Shown piece after piece: positions 1 to 11,669 of a stretch of 64,000 bases of DNA (its first letter is position 1; every line of letters starts with the position of its first letter). Both the position numbers and the translations under genes were made by a program. This DNA is from Strongyloides papillosus (taxonomy: Eukaryota > Nematoda > Chromadorea > Rhabditida > Strongyloididae), in the NCBI GenBank assembly GCA_005656395.1, contig SRSI01000065.1, positions 62,001 to 126,000 of the forward strand. Reading direction: 5' to 3'. The notes under the pieces are model-generated. The model worked only from the letters and a program-made list of their open reading frames with translations, searched no databases and had not been told where the DNA came from.

Positions 1-72
1 TAAACTACTTTATTATTTCGCTTCACCCTCTTCAGTAACTTCTCCCATAATAAGAATACTATTGATAAGACA

Positions 73-516
73 ATGAGACAATTATCAAAAAAAAGAATGC
101 CACAATACATTTTGACTATTTTGATGATCGTTGTTCTCGTACTGCTGATTACTTTCTATTTTTCTTTTAAAATTGCCATGAAGTATGGAATCAAAGTAAC
201 AATGGATGATGGAACTTTACTTCAGTTGAAAGAACGTGGTATTTCTGACATTTTGAAGCATCATAATTATTCAATAGAGCAGCATGTAATAAGTTGCATG
301 AATTGTATTTATGTTTTAAATTCTGATACACATGGTTGTTCTAGAAGGATGAGATGTTATGAAAATTTGGAAGAAATTCTTTTGAAATTATATTATAATT
401 TGTGTGATTGCTCCTTAGAAATGGCTTTTAAAGCATTTAGAAATATACGATCTTTGAATAATCTTAAGAAAGTTGTAAGATTTGAGTTAACCTTCGCAGA
501 ACAGCCAATTGAATAA
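73..516 (+). CDS. Putative small membrane protein, possibly part of a decayed gene
   Basis: I do not recognise a family. The frame encodes 147 residues with a basic N terminus (KKR near residues 6-8), then a strongly hydrophobic stretch at about residues 12-32 that would make one membrane segment, then a roughly 110-residue tail with Cys residues clustered around 75-95 and several Leu-rich helices. The frame stays open upstream to position 4, so the ATG at 73 is only the first Met and an upstream exon is possible (AG acceptors occur in the first 40 bases). A second open stretch in another frame starts 50 bases after the stop and reads like leucine-rich repeats. The pair may be one gene broken by a frameshift. 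I found no splice pair that rejoins them in frame. A chance ORF is unlikely at this length and composition, but function is unknown. Confidence 0.4.
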   Translation: MRQLSKKRMPQYILTILMIVVLVLLITFYFSFKIAMKYGIKVTMDDGTLLQLKERGISDILKHHNYSIEQHVISCMNCIYVLNSDTHGCSRRMRCYENLEEILLKLYYNLCDCSLEMAFKAFRNIRSLNNLKKVVRFELTFAEQPIE

Positions 517-566
517 GTAAAAATGAAATAGACATTTGCCATAAAAATGTTAAACATTTTATTTAA

Positions 567-920
567 TTACTACGAAATTCTGTTAAAATACTATACCTAT
601 ATGGCATTCCAAAGTTAACTAATGACATCAAAAGAACTGTTGAGAGATATATGCCAAATATTGAAGTTTTGTCTCTTGATAAAGTGTCATTTGAAGAAAC
701 TGACTGCCTTAGCGTTTTTAAGAAATTACAAGTTGTCACCATTCGTAGCGATAAACCAGTAAAAATCCCAGATAGTGTAAAGTTACTTGTCATCAATACT
801 ACACTCAAAAATGAAAACTGTCGTTTTGACATGTGCTATATAACCCTCCGATGTAGTGTTAAAAAAACAAAATATTCATTTAATTTATTAATAAATGCTA
901 GTGATCTTAAATTTTCTTAG
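567..920 (+). pseudogene. LRR-like protein fragment
   Basis: An open frame of 117 codons runs from just after a TAA at 564-566 to a TAG at 918-920. Its first in-frame ATG is only at 651, although the open part before it already reads like protein (SVKILYLYGIPKL). Repeats of the type L-x-x-L-x-L, about 20-25 residues apart, resemble the leucine-rich parts of F-box/LRR-type proteins. There is no good start codon and the preceding ORF (73-516) is in another frame. This looks like the 3' part of a broken gene or an exon whose partners I cannot place. The LRR assignment rests on pattern only. The 3' end abuts AT-rich DNA with an AATAAA-like string at about 928. Confidence 0.35.
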
Positions 921-1029
921 TATACTCAATAAAAAAAATTAATATATCAATTAACATAAATGTCAAATCATTTAATAACATAATGAGGTATCATTTTTTA
1001 TAAATTCATATATCTTTATTTATTATTGT

Positions 1030-1300
1030 TTATAAATTTTTTAGAAAATGTATTGTATATTTTAAAAAACAGATATGTATGTTGTTTTGAATATATATAA
1101 TGTTGAAACGACATACATACTTGTTATAATAATTTGCCATATTTTTTTGTAAAAATGTATATACATTTCTTATAAAATGTGCATATCTTGTTAAAACGAC
1201 ATTACCTATACATTTTTTATAGACATGTACATACATTTCTTATAAACTATCATACATTTTTTAAAAAGCGAATAGTTATTTTAGCATAAATGTATGATCA
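1030..1300. repeat. Left inverted subterminal repeat array of a transposon relic
   Basis: This stretch contains repeated blocks built from ATGTATATACATTT, CATACATAC and AAACGACAT. The same blocks appear in reverse complement at 4880-5300. The best-matching segments are 1108-1190 here and the reverse complement of about 5150-5235. With the transposase-like exons between them, the two arrays are read as the inverted ends of one decayed DNA transposon of about 4.4 kb. The exact outer ends could not be fixed. Confidence 0.6.
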
Positions 1301-3125
1301 ATTTTAAAAATTAAACTCACTTTTTTATATTATATTGACTATACTAAACAGTAATTTTATACAAGTTGAAACGACTGGCATAAAAAAAATAGTACCAAAA
1401 AATCAACATTTGAACAAAAAATGACGATTTATTATATTTTATGATAAAATATATAAAAGATCATAATTTAAGAACATTAAAATAATAAATTTTTTACTGT
1501 ATAATTATGTTTTTAGAATTGATACTGTCTTTAAACAATATTTTTCTCTTTCTAATTATTAATGTCTCTTTTTAAATTAATTTATTCTACTTTTTAGCAA
1601 AAATATTTTTTGAATTAACGAAATTCAACATCTTAAATGATTTTAAAAAATTTAAAATAATTAAAATGTAATTTTTAAAACAATAAGTATTTGTTAATTC
1701 CAATAATTATAAATATTACCAAATAACTATTATTTTACATTGCGATTTAATTTTAAAATATTAAAATCATAAGCAAAATATTCGGAAAACTTATCACAAA
1801 ATAAAAATGATAATTAATAATGTTTTTTTTATATCACAATTTTTAACAGCGTAAAATAAAGTTTCAATTGGATCTCATATTATACACATATAAACCCTTT
1901 GATTAAATATTTATTGTTAATTCAATATGATCATAATATGCCATTTGCGTTGATTTTTCTACTTAATAAAAATTGCCTTACTTTTAGTAAATAACAATTT
2001 TTATCATGTTAATTTATCTTATTTACGCAATAAAAAAAATCAAAATTTCTAATATACATGTTGTTTCACAGTAAGGCTTATTGTTTGGAAATAAAAAATG
2101 ATTTTAAATGTTTAATCACGTACTTTTTTATAAAATAAAGTTGAAATTTTGTTATCAAATATATATTTATCTTTATTTCCAATCAAAAGAAGTAATTTTT
2201 GTCGCATAAAAAAATGTTATAAATATCGTGAGATTTTCTTCTTTTTGTATATTTGACTTCCACATTATCAACAAAGAATAATATTTTTGAGCATTAGAAT
2301 TATAAAGTTAGATATATTTAGTAGAAAGTTGGTTACTAATTTAGTTTCTATTTTATGTCTAAATATTATCAATAATATTGTGTATTTTATTATGTAGTTA
2401 ATACAATTATGAAGATAACAAATTTATACAAGTGGTTTTTGCTAAAATTAATGTATTTATCAAAAACTTTAAGTAAGATAAAAAAATACATTGTTAATAA
2501 ATTTTTACTGAGATATCTTAAATTTTTATTTAGAATAATTATTTATTTTTAATAATAATTTTGAAATTAACTGTTTTAAACAATTATTACACTTAATCAA
2601 CATTTTATTTGGTTACTTTTTGTCGTGTATGAAAATTAAAAGATCCTATTAAATAGATAATAACTATAACGATAAATTATATTTATTTAAAGATTATCTA
2701 TAGTACAAGTCTAAATTAATAAGTTAAAATAAGTCATTGTTTCGTTATTTAATTTATCATATTTTTGAAAAAAGTGATTAATAAAAGATCATGAAAACAC
2801 GATAATTTGCTGAAATATAACAACAATAAATTTTTTGTTCTCACACATTAAGGTAAGTAATCATATAATTTCAAATTCCCTTTAATGTTCTTCTAAAAAT
2901 TATAAATTGGTTAGATAAGAAAAAACTACATGAGTATGTAATTATATAAATTCTTATTGTTTTTAAGAAAAAGTTTATAAATCACGCTAAAACATTTTTT
3001 TATGATTAGTTAAGGCAATACAATTTCTGTAAATATAGGAGTATATTTTTTATAAAAAATTAAATTTTATAAGTAAATACATAAAAATATTTAAGAAATT
3101 GTTTATTATAATATGTTTTTTTAAG

Positions 3126-4310
3126 GTCGTGATTGGCATAAATTTATGAAATGCAGCTTAATAAAGGACCAACTTAAAAATGAGCATACTATTTCTGGAA
3201 TACCTATTGATAATAATCTTATATCAGACCCTTTCCATGATCTTAACCATGGTGTTCTAAGTAACGTTCTTTTTGGTACAACACAAATAGTTCAAATCAT
3301 TACAGATCTAACTCCATAGCAAACTTATGAAGGTATTATTAATGAATATATTCTGATGAAAAAACATGGTTGCATAAATAGTGTTATTAATGAAAACTTT
3401 TTTGCACTTCAAAGAACACAAGATACTTTGAGTAAAAAAGGACGTTACCTTCTTAATGGTAGTCAAACATTGACTGTGACAAGAGTATTCTATGAATATT
3501 TAATCAAAATAAATATTAATAATTATGAAAATGGTGTAAAAATAAAATTCAAACAAATAATCAATCTTTTAAAAGTGCTTCTAAATGTTACATATTTATG
3601 CATGGAGTTTGATATGGACATTAATGAATGTTCGAGACTGTGCGAATATAATGTTGACAAAATTTTTGAGTATCTGTATAAAGTATTTTCTTCTGATCTT
3701 AAGCTTACATTAAAAATGCATAATTTAACACATTATCCTTGGAACATACTACGACATAAACTTCTTCCAGTTAATTTTTCTTGTATTAGATTCGAAGGTA
3801 AGTCAATATTACAATTTTATAATGTTATCTTTTTATATTTGCTTTTAATCATTAAAAATTTATATAAAAATTAGATCATAAAATATTTTAAATATTTAAA
3901 AACTAATTTTTGTTAAAAAATATATATTTTTGTATGTAAAATTTTATTAACAACAATTTTAACATCTGCAAACTTTCTTATTTAAATCTATAAAAAGTAA
4001 GATTATAAAAAATTTAATAATTATATAAGTATTTATTATAATAACTTTATATTATAGCTGCTAACATTCGTCTTAAAAATATTTTATCACGAACTAATAG
4101 CCGAATCAATCCATGCTTAACGATAGTTAAAAAAATAACTTGAAATAATTTTATTAATAGACATAGAAAAGTTCACAATGAATCAATGGTGGAAAATAAC
4201 AATTGGATATATGATTCACCTGTAATAGAATGCGATGAAGATGAACAACTTGAAGCTTCTATGGAGGAAGAAATTAAAGAATTAAGTTTTATCATATCGG
4301 AAGAATAATT
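3126..4310 (+). pseudogene. Decayed transposase-like gene (possibly EnSpm/CACTA-type)
   Basis: A coding-like frame runs from a splice acceptor (TTTTTTTAAG at 3116-3125) to a donor GTAAGT at 3798. It is interrupted by a single in-frame TAG at 3317-3319. Visible motifs are DPFHDLNHGVL shortly before the stop and KLTLKMHNLTHYPWNILRH followed by CIRFEG near the end. This order (an aspartate-histidine DPxHDxxxG block, then a K-x-H-x-L-x-H-Y-P block, then RFE) is familiar from uncharacterised transposase-like proteins of invertebrates and resembles TNP2-type EnSpm/CACTA transposases; that comparison is from memory. A second exon starts at 4058 after an AG and continues the pattern (LKNILSRTNSRINPCLTIV) to a TGA at about 4140. 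The same frame then reopens and gives an acidic C-terminal tail to the TAA near 4308. At least two nonsense codons mean it is dead. The inverted repeat arrays at 1.0-1.3 and 4.9-5.3 kb are its likely element ends. Confidence 0.6.
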
Positions 4311-4879
4311 TTGAATAACTTTATTATTTTACATCAGTATAACCTAAAGGAATCTTAATATAAATGATACAAATTTTTAATGACATTGATATATATTTAT
4401 TTTAAAAGTACTATAAATAGGGTTGTTATTTATTTTTAATTTTTCCTTAGTAAATAAGGTTAAAGTAAAATGGTGTTTTTTATTTGTTTTGGCATAATAT
4501 TTATAAAAATGTTTTAACAATAATATTTATGTACTAAATTTCATAATATAGAAATTAACATATTATTGTAATGAATTACAAGAAATACTGAAACTAAATT
4601 ACATCGTTAATAAACTATATTAAACGGTACTTTAGTTAAAGTAATACATTCTTTTAACAATATTAGAATTTTATCCTAATTATTATAAAATAAATAACAA
4701 TTCTAAACGATGTGATCTTTTTTAAAGTTACCAGTTTGGATTACAATTACATATATTTTCATTGCATGTTATATCAAATTAAAAAAATAAAATACAATAT
4801 ATTTTATAGAATTAATTTTTTTGCTCCATCTATAAATCTTTCTGAAATAACTATTAAATTTTCATCAGAATTTTTCTCA

Positions 4880-5425
4880 TCACTGGTATTTTTAAAAAAT
4901 TTCATATACATTTCCATGAAAAATGCATACCAATTCACAAAAAAAAGTATGTATTTTGCATTGGTTATGTATAATTTTATATTAAAAAACAACCATACAA
5001 TTTAAAAATGTATAGTAAATGTCATTTAGAAATGTCTATACATTTTCTATAAAAATGTATAGCAAAAAATAAAAAAGAGTATGTATGTCATTTTGACTGT
5101 ATGTACATTTTCATTAAAAATGCTATAAAGTTTAAAAAATGTATAGTACATTTTTAAAGAAATGTATATACATTTTATATAAAAATGTATGGCAAATAAT
5201 AAAGAAAAGTATGTATGTCGTTTTGACTGTATGTACATTTCTTTAAAAAATCATGCGTTTTACAAAAAAAATGTATGGCATTTCTCAAAAAATTTATATG
5301 TATTTTATGTTTATTATGTGAGCACAATTAAAAATAAATTAATTGGTAGTCGAAATGACGAAAAGTTTCTATAGTACCCGTGATTGCACAATGTCTGTCA
5401 AAACGACAGTTTTAAATTTTGAGTG
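4880..5425. repeat. Right inverted subterminal repeat array of the same relic
   Basis: At least three tandem units of about 100-150 bp share blocks such as AAAATGTATGGCAAATAATA, AGTATGTATGTC and TTTTGACTGTATGTACATTT. They are the reverse complement of blocks at 1030-1300. The array ends in a short inverted motif, TGTCTGTCAAAACGACA (5391-5407). A GAGTGT at about 5420 could be the outer tip (ACACTC on the other strand), which would suit a CACTA-like end. I regard that tip as unproven. Confidence 0.6.
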
Positions 5426-5514
5426 TAGTCATTTGTGGCATAATATACAGCAAGATTTCAAAAATTATTACTAAATATTTTTGCACGGTGGTCTATTAGA
5501 TGGTCCCCGGTTGT

Positions 5515-5596
5515 GCAGCTATGTCCGAGCGGTTAAGGAGAGTGATTAGAAATCACTTGGGCTTTGCCCGCGCAGGTTCGAATCCTGCTGGCTGCG
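5515..5596 (+). tRNA. tRNA-Ser (AGA)
   Basis: The 82-base gene folds fully. The seven-pair acceptor stem is GCAGCTA with TGGCTGC, the anticodon loop is TTAGAAA (anticodon AGA), and there is a class-II long variable arm (GGGCTTTGCCC). The T arm has TTCGAAT and the discriminator is G. A TTTT terminator follows within 10 bases. Confidence 0.97.
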
Positions 5597-6160
5597 GATT
5601 TGTTTTGCCTTTATTCTACATATAAATCAGTAGAAGTTATAAAAACAATTTAATTTATTCTATCTTGTATTCTTAATAATTTTTAATGTTTATAAAAATA
5701 ATATATGTGATAAAATTCAGAGCAACTAAAGAGAAATAAACTAATTCTTAAAGTTAGGTAGCTTTATTTCATAATAATTTAGAAAGTTTCTACGGTTAAT
5801 TTGTAGAAAGGGTTTAATATATATGTATGATGTTACTTAATAATTGGTTATCAACATTTTTAAGATATTTTTTTATTAAATAATTGAAATTTTATATTTA
5901 ATGATTGAGTACCACTAGATTTTTTCCTATAAAAATATTTAAAATAAAGTAATTTCTTTTTATTTTACACTACAATAATTATTTATATTTTCTTTTGTTA
6001 TGTCTATGCATAATTGATAATTATTTTGATAACAGTAGAAATAAAATAATGACAAAAATTACTTTTGTTGAATTTTATTTATTTCTAGAAACTAGCAAAG
6101 ATAATTTACAGAAACAAATACATTATAATTTATAAAAAACGCTAAGAAAGGCAAAAGATA
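5597..6160. other. AT-rich spacer
   Basis: No gene, clear repeat or regulatory site is seen apart from the Pol III T-runs that close the two converging tRNA genes on either side. Confidence 0.6.
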
Positions 6161-6234
6161 TGCCGCCAGCAGGGGTCGAACCTGCGACCTTGGGCTTATT
6201 AGACCCACGCTCTAACCGACTGAGCTATGGCGGC
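6161..6234 (-). tRNA. tRNA-Ile (AAT)
   Basis: On the minus strand the acceptor stem is GCCGCCA with TGGCGGC. The anticodon loop is CTAATAA, giving anticodon AAT, and the T loop is TTCGACC with discriminator A. The length of 74 fits class I, and a TTTT run follows the 3' end. It converges with tRNA-Ser (AGA). Confidence 0.97.
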
Positions 6235-7225
6235 TTGCTGGTAGAGAGTCGAAATTGTTCTACTGAAAAATCACCGAAAAGTCATTGTACGACGATTTTT
6301 TTTCAAATATAATTTAAAAAATAAATCAAAGTTTGGCATAAAGATGTTTAACAATTTTTTAAAAACATTGTATGTTAAATTATTTTTTGATTAAATTCAT
6401 GTATAGAGATTATTATAATTCTTATTATGCTCTTAATTTGTAATAGATAAAGTAGAAATATGAACATACCTTCTAAGACATCTTTCAATCTTTTAAATGT
6501 ATGCAGCTGTAAAATTTATACCATTTAAATCAATTTCAATCAAAGTTATATAAATCTTTACAAACAATAATAGATATATGTTTTTCTTTTTTTCGTACAA
6601 TATTAATAAACTTTTAAAGAAATTTAATTAGAAATTAGAGTAATATGATAAAAATAACTATTTTATTATACTTATAACAAATAGAATCTATAGTGAAAAT
6701 AAATATTAATGTATTCTCTAAAGTTAAGTTTATGAAGATCTTAACAACAACTATATTCAAATTAAAGAAACGTTAAAGTTAACAATTTAGTTTTTGACAA
6801 AGATGCCTCTAATAAATACAAATATTTTTAAAATAAATCACGAATAAAAAGTAAGAAACAAATTACTTGTCACAATATTTATTTGTCTTAAAAAGAGATA
6901 AATAGTTGAAGATAACAACTTCATTTGAATTTTATGAAATAAAAGATTTCGTTATTAAAAAAACAAAACCTTGATGTTAATTTGGTATTTTAGCAAATTT
7001 TATTCTATCAATTAATTATTATATTTTTATTACTCTTTGTATTACCATATTAAATAAATTACTACTTTTAAATATTTATAAATCTTATAACAAAATTGAT
7101 TTTAGTTAGAATTAAAAAAAAGATACATAGATATTGCTTTAAAAGTAAATAAAGAGCCAAAAACATTTATAAAAATAAATTAAATTAAAATAATGTTTTA
7201 TGTAGAAATAAACCATTTTCAAGCA
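6235..7225. other. AT-rich spacer
   Basis: About 1 kb of very AT-rich DNA. No ORF, tRNA or element end was recognised. Confidence 0.6.
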
Positions 7226-7247
7226 GCCTCATTGGCTCAGGGGCAGA
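7226..7247 (+). pseudogene. tRNA-Thr (AGT), 5' fragment
   Basis: These 22 bases are the acceptor 5' strand (GCCTCAT), the D stem 5' strand (GCTC) and the D loop of a tRNA. They stop abruptly at an inserted element. The missing remainder lies 1,288 bp downstream. The last eight bases, GGGGCAGA, are the target duplication and are repeated at the other end of the insertion. The break is in the D arm, inside the Pol III A box. Confidence 0.9.
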
Positions 7248-8535
7248 GGGTAGCACGTCAATCTTACAATGCGTTTTTTGCCAAAAATCACACAGTGATT
7301 TTTTACCATACTTCGTGTCAGGATTATGTTTTATTAAAATAAAACATTAATGTAAATTTCTTTCATTATAAACAAAAATAACATGGTTTTTTAATATTTT
7401 TTTGATGATTTAATGTATTACTTATGTTATTGTTGTTTTATTGGTAAATTAAATTCATATAGTAACATTTGGAATATAAAAGATATTTTATGTTATTTTG
7501 GTAATCTATGTATAAACTAATAATTAAGATATAAGATAAATTTCTATTAATTAATAAGTAAATTGTTTATATAATTTAATTTTTAAACATAAATATTGTA
7601 TATTTTCTAAATTTGAAGTATATATTTCCACTGTGCCATGAAAAACGTTAACCAAATTATTTTAAACTAAAAAATATGGTAATATTTGAAATAGAAATAC
7701 ATTTTTTTACTTTGTAAGGCGATTATTATTCAATTTAAACATTACAACAAAATTAATCTAAATTTCTACTATTCTGAAAATATAGGATTTTTACTGCATC
7801 ATAAATAATGTTAACAAAAGTAATGCCATAAATCTAAAAGATATTTTTTGATATTTTGCAAGATAGTTATTAATAAAATATAAATATCAAGTATATTTAC
7901 TTTAGATTTTACCAATTTAAAGTACGGACTTTTTACTACATCGTAATAATGATAACAAAATTATTATCCTTGTGAAATATATACTTTTTAAGACTGAAAC
8001 ACCAATTTAAAGGTTATAAAATTCTAAGGGCAATTTCTTTGTTAATATGTGTACTGGATATGTTTGTATATTGGAAAAATAGAATACTCATATTAAATAA
8101 AAATATGTAATACTAATACAATTATTATTGTTAAATACAATTTAATTGTGTTTTAAAAATTTTCTTTATACCAAATATGATCAAAATAATGTATATTTTC
8201 ATAGGTTAACAATTTATCACTTTATATTTCATTGGAAAAATGTAAATATTAATCATTATAAGATCACTTTCATTTTATTTAAAGTGACATAAAAATTATA
8301 AGTGAATGAAATGAAATAGGTGTGGGGTGGGTACTTTAACTATGTCGTTGGTTTATAAAACCCAGTTTCGGTTTTAGTTACTGAGGCTGGGGCAATTTGG
8401 TATTTTATATAATGGTAGTATATATATTATATATTAGTATTATATAAAATCCTAGATTGCATTTTTTGCCAAAAATCACACAATCCTCTAGATTGCGTTT
8501 TTTGGCAAAAATTTTTGAAAGATTGACGTGTACCC
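7248..8535. mobile_element. Non-autonomous DNA transposon inserted in tRNA-Thr
   Basis: The 1,288-bp insertion is flanked by the 8-bp direct repeat GGGGCAGA (7240-7247 and 8536-8543). It starts GGGTAGCACGTCAATC and ends, on the other strand, GGGTACACGTCAATC, so the terminal inverted repeat is about 15 bp. A second inverted motif with TTTTTTGCCAAAAAT lies just inside both ends and is doubled on the right (8460-8511). There is no long ORF. An 8-bp duplication fits hAT, P or Merlin-like transposition. The tips do not match any family I know well, so the superfamily is left open. The interior at about 8283-8400 belongs to a dispersed repeat also seen at 33.15 and 38.2 kb. Confidence 0.88.
8283..8400 (+). 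repeat. Dispersed repeat, copy 1 of 3
   Basis: The block starts with GTGACATAAAAATTATAAGT and contains GAATGAAATGAAATA, a GTGGGGTGGG core, GGTTT..AAAACCC and CTGAGGCTG. The same ordered blocks occur at about 33140-33320 and 38200-38360, diverged to something like 70%. Confidence 0.6.
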
Positions 8536-8543
8536 GGGGCAGA

Positions 8544-8593
8544 GCGTCTGTCTAGTAAACAGAAGGTCGCTGGTTCGATTCCAGCATGAGGCA
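8544..8593 (+). pseudogene. tRNA-Thr (AGT), 3' fragment
   Basis: This continues the 5' fragment at 7226-7247. It has the rest of the D stem, the anticodon arm (TCTGT, loop CTAGTAA, ACAGA; anticodon AGT), the T arm (CTGG, loop TTCGATT, CCAG), the acceptor 3' strand ATGAGGC and discriminator A. Joined to the 5' part it would make a regular 72-base tRNA. A TTTT terminator follows. The B box is intact, and stem pairing between the two fragments is still perfect, which suggests a recent insertion. Confidence 0.9.
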
Positions 8594-8804
8594 TCTTTTA
8601 AAGCTCCCTTTTTCATTATTTACAAAGAAAAATCATTTTTGAATATTTAGTAGCTACTAATATCAAGAAAGTTTATATTGTTGATGAATAAGAAGACTTT
8701 TTTTATTCCAAAACAAATTTAAAGAAAAATAATTTATAGTATTAATTATTTAGATAAAATATAAACATTAGTAAAGAGCATTAATATCAAAAAATGGGTT
8801 TGTT

Positions 8805-8878
8805 AGCCTCATCCCGGGCTCGAACCGAGGACCTTATGATTAGAAGTCATACATTCTATCCAACTGAACTAATGAGGC
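8805..8878 (-). tRNA. tRNA-Arg (TCT)
   Basis: The acceptor stem is GCCTCAT with ATGAGGC. The anticodon arm is TATGA, loop CTTCTAA, TCATA, giving TCT. The T arm has TTCGAGC. A T6 run follows the 3' end on the minus strand. It lies 211 bp from, and converges with, the broken tRNA-Thr. Confidence 0.96.
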
Positions 8879-10829
8879 GATTCAGGGTATCTACCTACTT
8901 CTCTACCATCCTAATTATACTAGTAGAGAAGTATGTTAATACGTATCTTTATCCACCAGAGTTTTTTTCATAAAAAAAAGGTAAATATTATCACTATACT
9001 ATTTTAGATGAGTTTAAGAAAAACTAGCTTTACGGATTACTGTATTTCTATATGAAATGCGTATTCAACAAAGCTAGTGTACTTCTTTGAATACGAAAAC
9101 AATATAGAGATTTAGAATAAATAGATGACTACAAGATGACGTTTTTGAATTATATACATTAACTTTTGTGGTTCTTTTTAGCTATCAAATAAGATAAAAA
9201 ATAGAAATTGATATAATTTTTGTAGTAAAAAATATAAAAAAATTAATTTTATCTTCTTTATAACTCTCAATAAATTCAACAAGATTTTTATGAGTAAATA
9301 GCTAAAAGATTGTTTTTTAGCCAGAGGAACTGGAAAGTTTAAAAATTTTTAGATAGAATTTGACCATGTTATTTTTAAAAAAAACACTTTTTTCTTGAAT
9401 TTTAGTATAGTTTTGTTAAGAAGATAATCTTCATCAAAGTTGACAAAATTGTTTGGTTAGTATGCCATTAAAAAAGTAAAATTCTAGAATAGTCTGAAAA
9501 CATAATGATATTGGAATTAATTTATAATTGGCAAGATTATGATCCAAAAAATGATAACTATTTTAAAAAAATTGACCGTTAAATAGGTATAACTTTTGTA
9601 ATAACTTGATTAAAAAAATAAAATAAAATAAAATTTTTCTACATAGATGTAAGTCTAATTTAAAAGATAAGTCTATAATGAATTTTATTAGTTGACAACA
9701 TAGCAAGTTATTGTTATTTAAATAACAAATTTTTCACTTTTTTCATTTTTTATGGAAATCAATTTTGTGATTAACATAACTTTATTTAAACTACACTATC
9801 TTTATGATTAAATAGTTATTAAGTTTTTTTTGTTAACTTGGTAAATAAAAAGAACCTTAAAAGTTTTAGTTTATAATAGACCATGTTATTCTAAAAACAC
9901 TACTTTTTCGTGTAGGTTTGTCTTTCAAATAATTTTTGGTAAAAGTAAATGGTATTTTTGTTTTATAATTCATTTAAAAAGTGCAAGCAATCAATAAGAG
10001 AAAAAATTAATATAAAAAAATTGATCAAAAACTAGCATGTTAAATACCAAAAAGTAATGTTAATGTTTTTAATAAAAAAATAGTTAATTTTTTTAATAAC
10101 AATATTTTGATTTATGATTTAATATATGAAACTCTTCTATAAAATATGCTCTGCAAGCTAACTGAATCTGCCGAATGCAGATCTACTGTTGGTAATATAG
10201 ATAAAAATAATTTGTACAAAATAAATTAATTCATCTTTTTCTGTAAGAACGCTAGTTATACTGTAATATTTCTGCAAAAAAATGATATACAGTAGGAAAA
10301 CAACTATTAGAAAATAAGAAAAATTTTTACATCAACGTTACAATAAAATTAAACTTAAATATCTTTATATAGGGTGATTGTACATTTTGTCACGAGAGCA
10401 ATTGTTTTTTGCACAATAGATGAGATTTTAGTAAAAATAATTGTCAACTTTTCAGATATCTCATATTATCAATTTTATTTGATTTAAAATATTATAATTT
10501 TGGTAGATATATTTTATTCATTCTGAACATTAATTTATAATATTAATTTATTTAGTATGACAATAACGTGTAGTTAGTTAACAAATAATCATAACTTCTA
10601 CTGTTTCAACTGAATTTTGACTTATAATAAATGTAGGGTGAATTTACTTTTTTATTATTGTTAGCTTTTATAAAGAAATGATTACAATAGTATATTTCTG
10701 TAAAAAATTCTAAAACAAAATAACAATTTACATCTGAAAAAAAATAATATTTACTATATTAGCTTTTAAAAAAGTATTAACAATTTACTAGTTTATTTCA
10801 GCAACAAAACAGAAAAAGCGAGTGCCCGT
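8879..10829. other. AT-rich spacer with an old internal duplication
   Basis: No gene is seen. The stretch around 9170-9420 and that around 9710-9960 share ordered blocks (for example ACCATGTTATT followed by AAAAACACT, then CTTG or CGTG and a TTTTGT run). This suggests two diverged copies of one repeat. Related strings occur at about 44.7-45.0 kb. Confidence 0.4.
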
Positions 10830-10901
10830 GGGGATATAGCTCAGGGGTAGAGCGCTCCCTTAGCATGGGAGAGGGCTGGGGTTCGATTCCCTATATCTCC
10901 A
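10830..10901 (+). tRNA. tRNA-Ala (AGC)
   Basis: Acceptor GGGGATA pairs with TATCTCC (one G-U). The anticodon arm is CTCCC, loop TTAGCAT, GGGAG, giving AGC. The T loop is TTCGATT and the discriminator A. It is 72 bases long, followed by T5 runs. Confidence 0.97.
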
Positions 10902-11669
10902 AGTACCTTTTTACTTTTTAAAGTGCTTTTTACCACGTTTCTGTTTTTTTATATTACGTTATGAGTTTTTTTATATTAAAATAGCAAATTAGAGCTTTGT
11001 ATGTTTGTTTACGAATTTCTTTATATAACAATATAATTTTACTTTGGTAATTGTGATTTAACGTGTCTTGACATGACTATAATTTGCAGCGGGTATATTT
11101 ACGAATATATAAGTTTTAGGAAAATATTAACTTAAATAATACCATATTCAAAGAACAAATATAAATTAATATAATAAATAAAAAGACTATTTCATACAAT
11201 ACATAGTACTCTATTGTGGGAATGTATATACTCTTTTTTAATGATTCAAATTATTTTATTTTTATTACAAATGCTAATGCATCTGAGATATTATGCAAAA
11301 TATTAAATAAAACAGAATAAAAGATAATTTAGCTCTTCTTCTAAATTATACAATAACTTTAATCCCATTGATTGTAAAATTTCTTATTATCTTAAATAGA
11401 ATATTTTAATTAATTATCTATTAGTATTTTCCTATCAAATATTACTGCACCAGAACGTGAATTCATAGTCTTATAACACATTTACAAATTAAAAGAAAAA
11501 AGTTTAACATAAAGTAAATTTCATTTATTTGTCTCCAATTATCTATAAATAAAATATTAAAATAACCTATAAATAAAACTGGCAAAAAACAAATAGAAAT
11601 ATGATGATAAAAATACTTAATTTACTATTGAATTTATTAAAAACTTTTTATAGATTTTGTTTTTACTAC
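10902..11669. other. AT-rich spacer
   Basis: No ORF, RNA gene or repeat boundary was recognised in this stretch. Confidence 0.6.

Noticed and set aside
73..920. Joining the two left-edge ORFs into one spliced gene
   Set aside because: The donor at 475 and acceptors at 531 or 613 do not restore the LRR-like frame, so no joined model is given.
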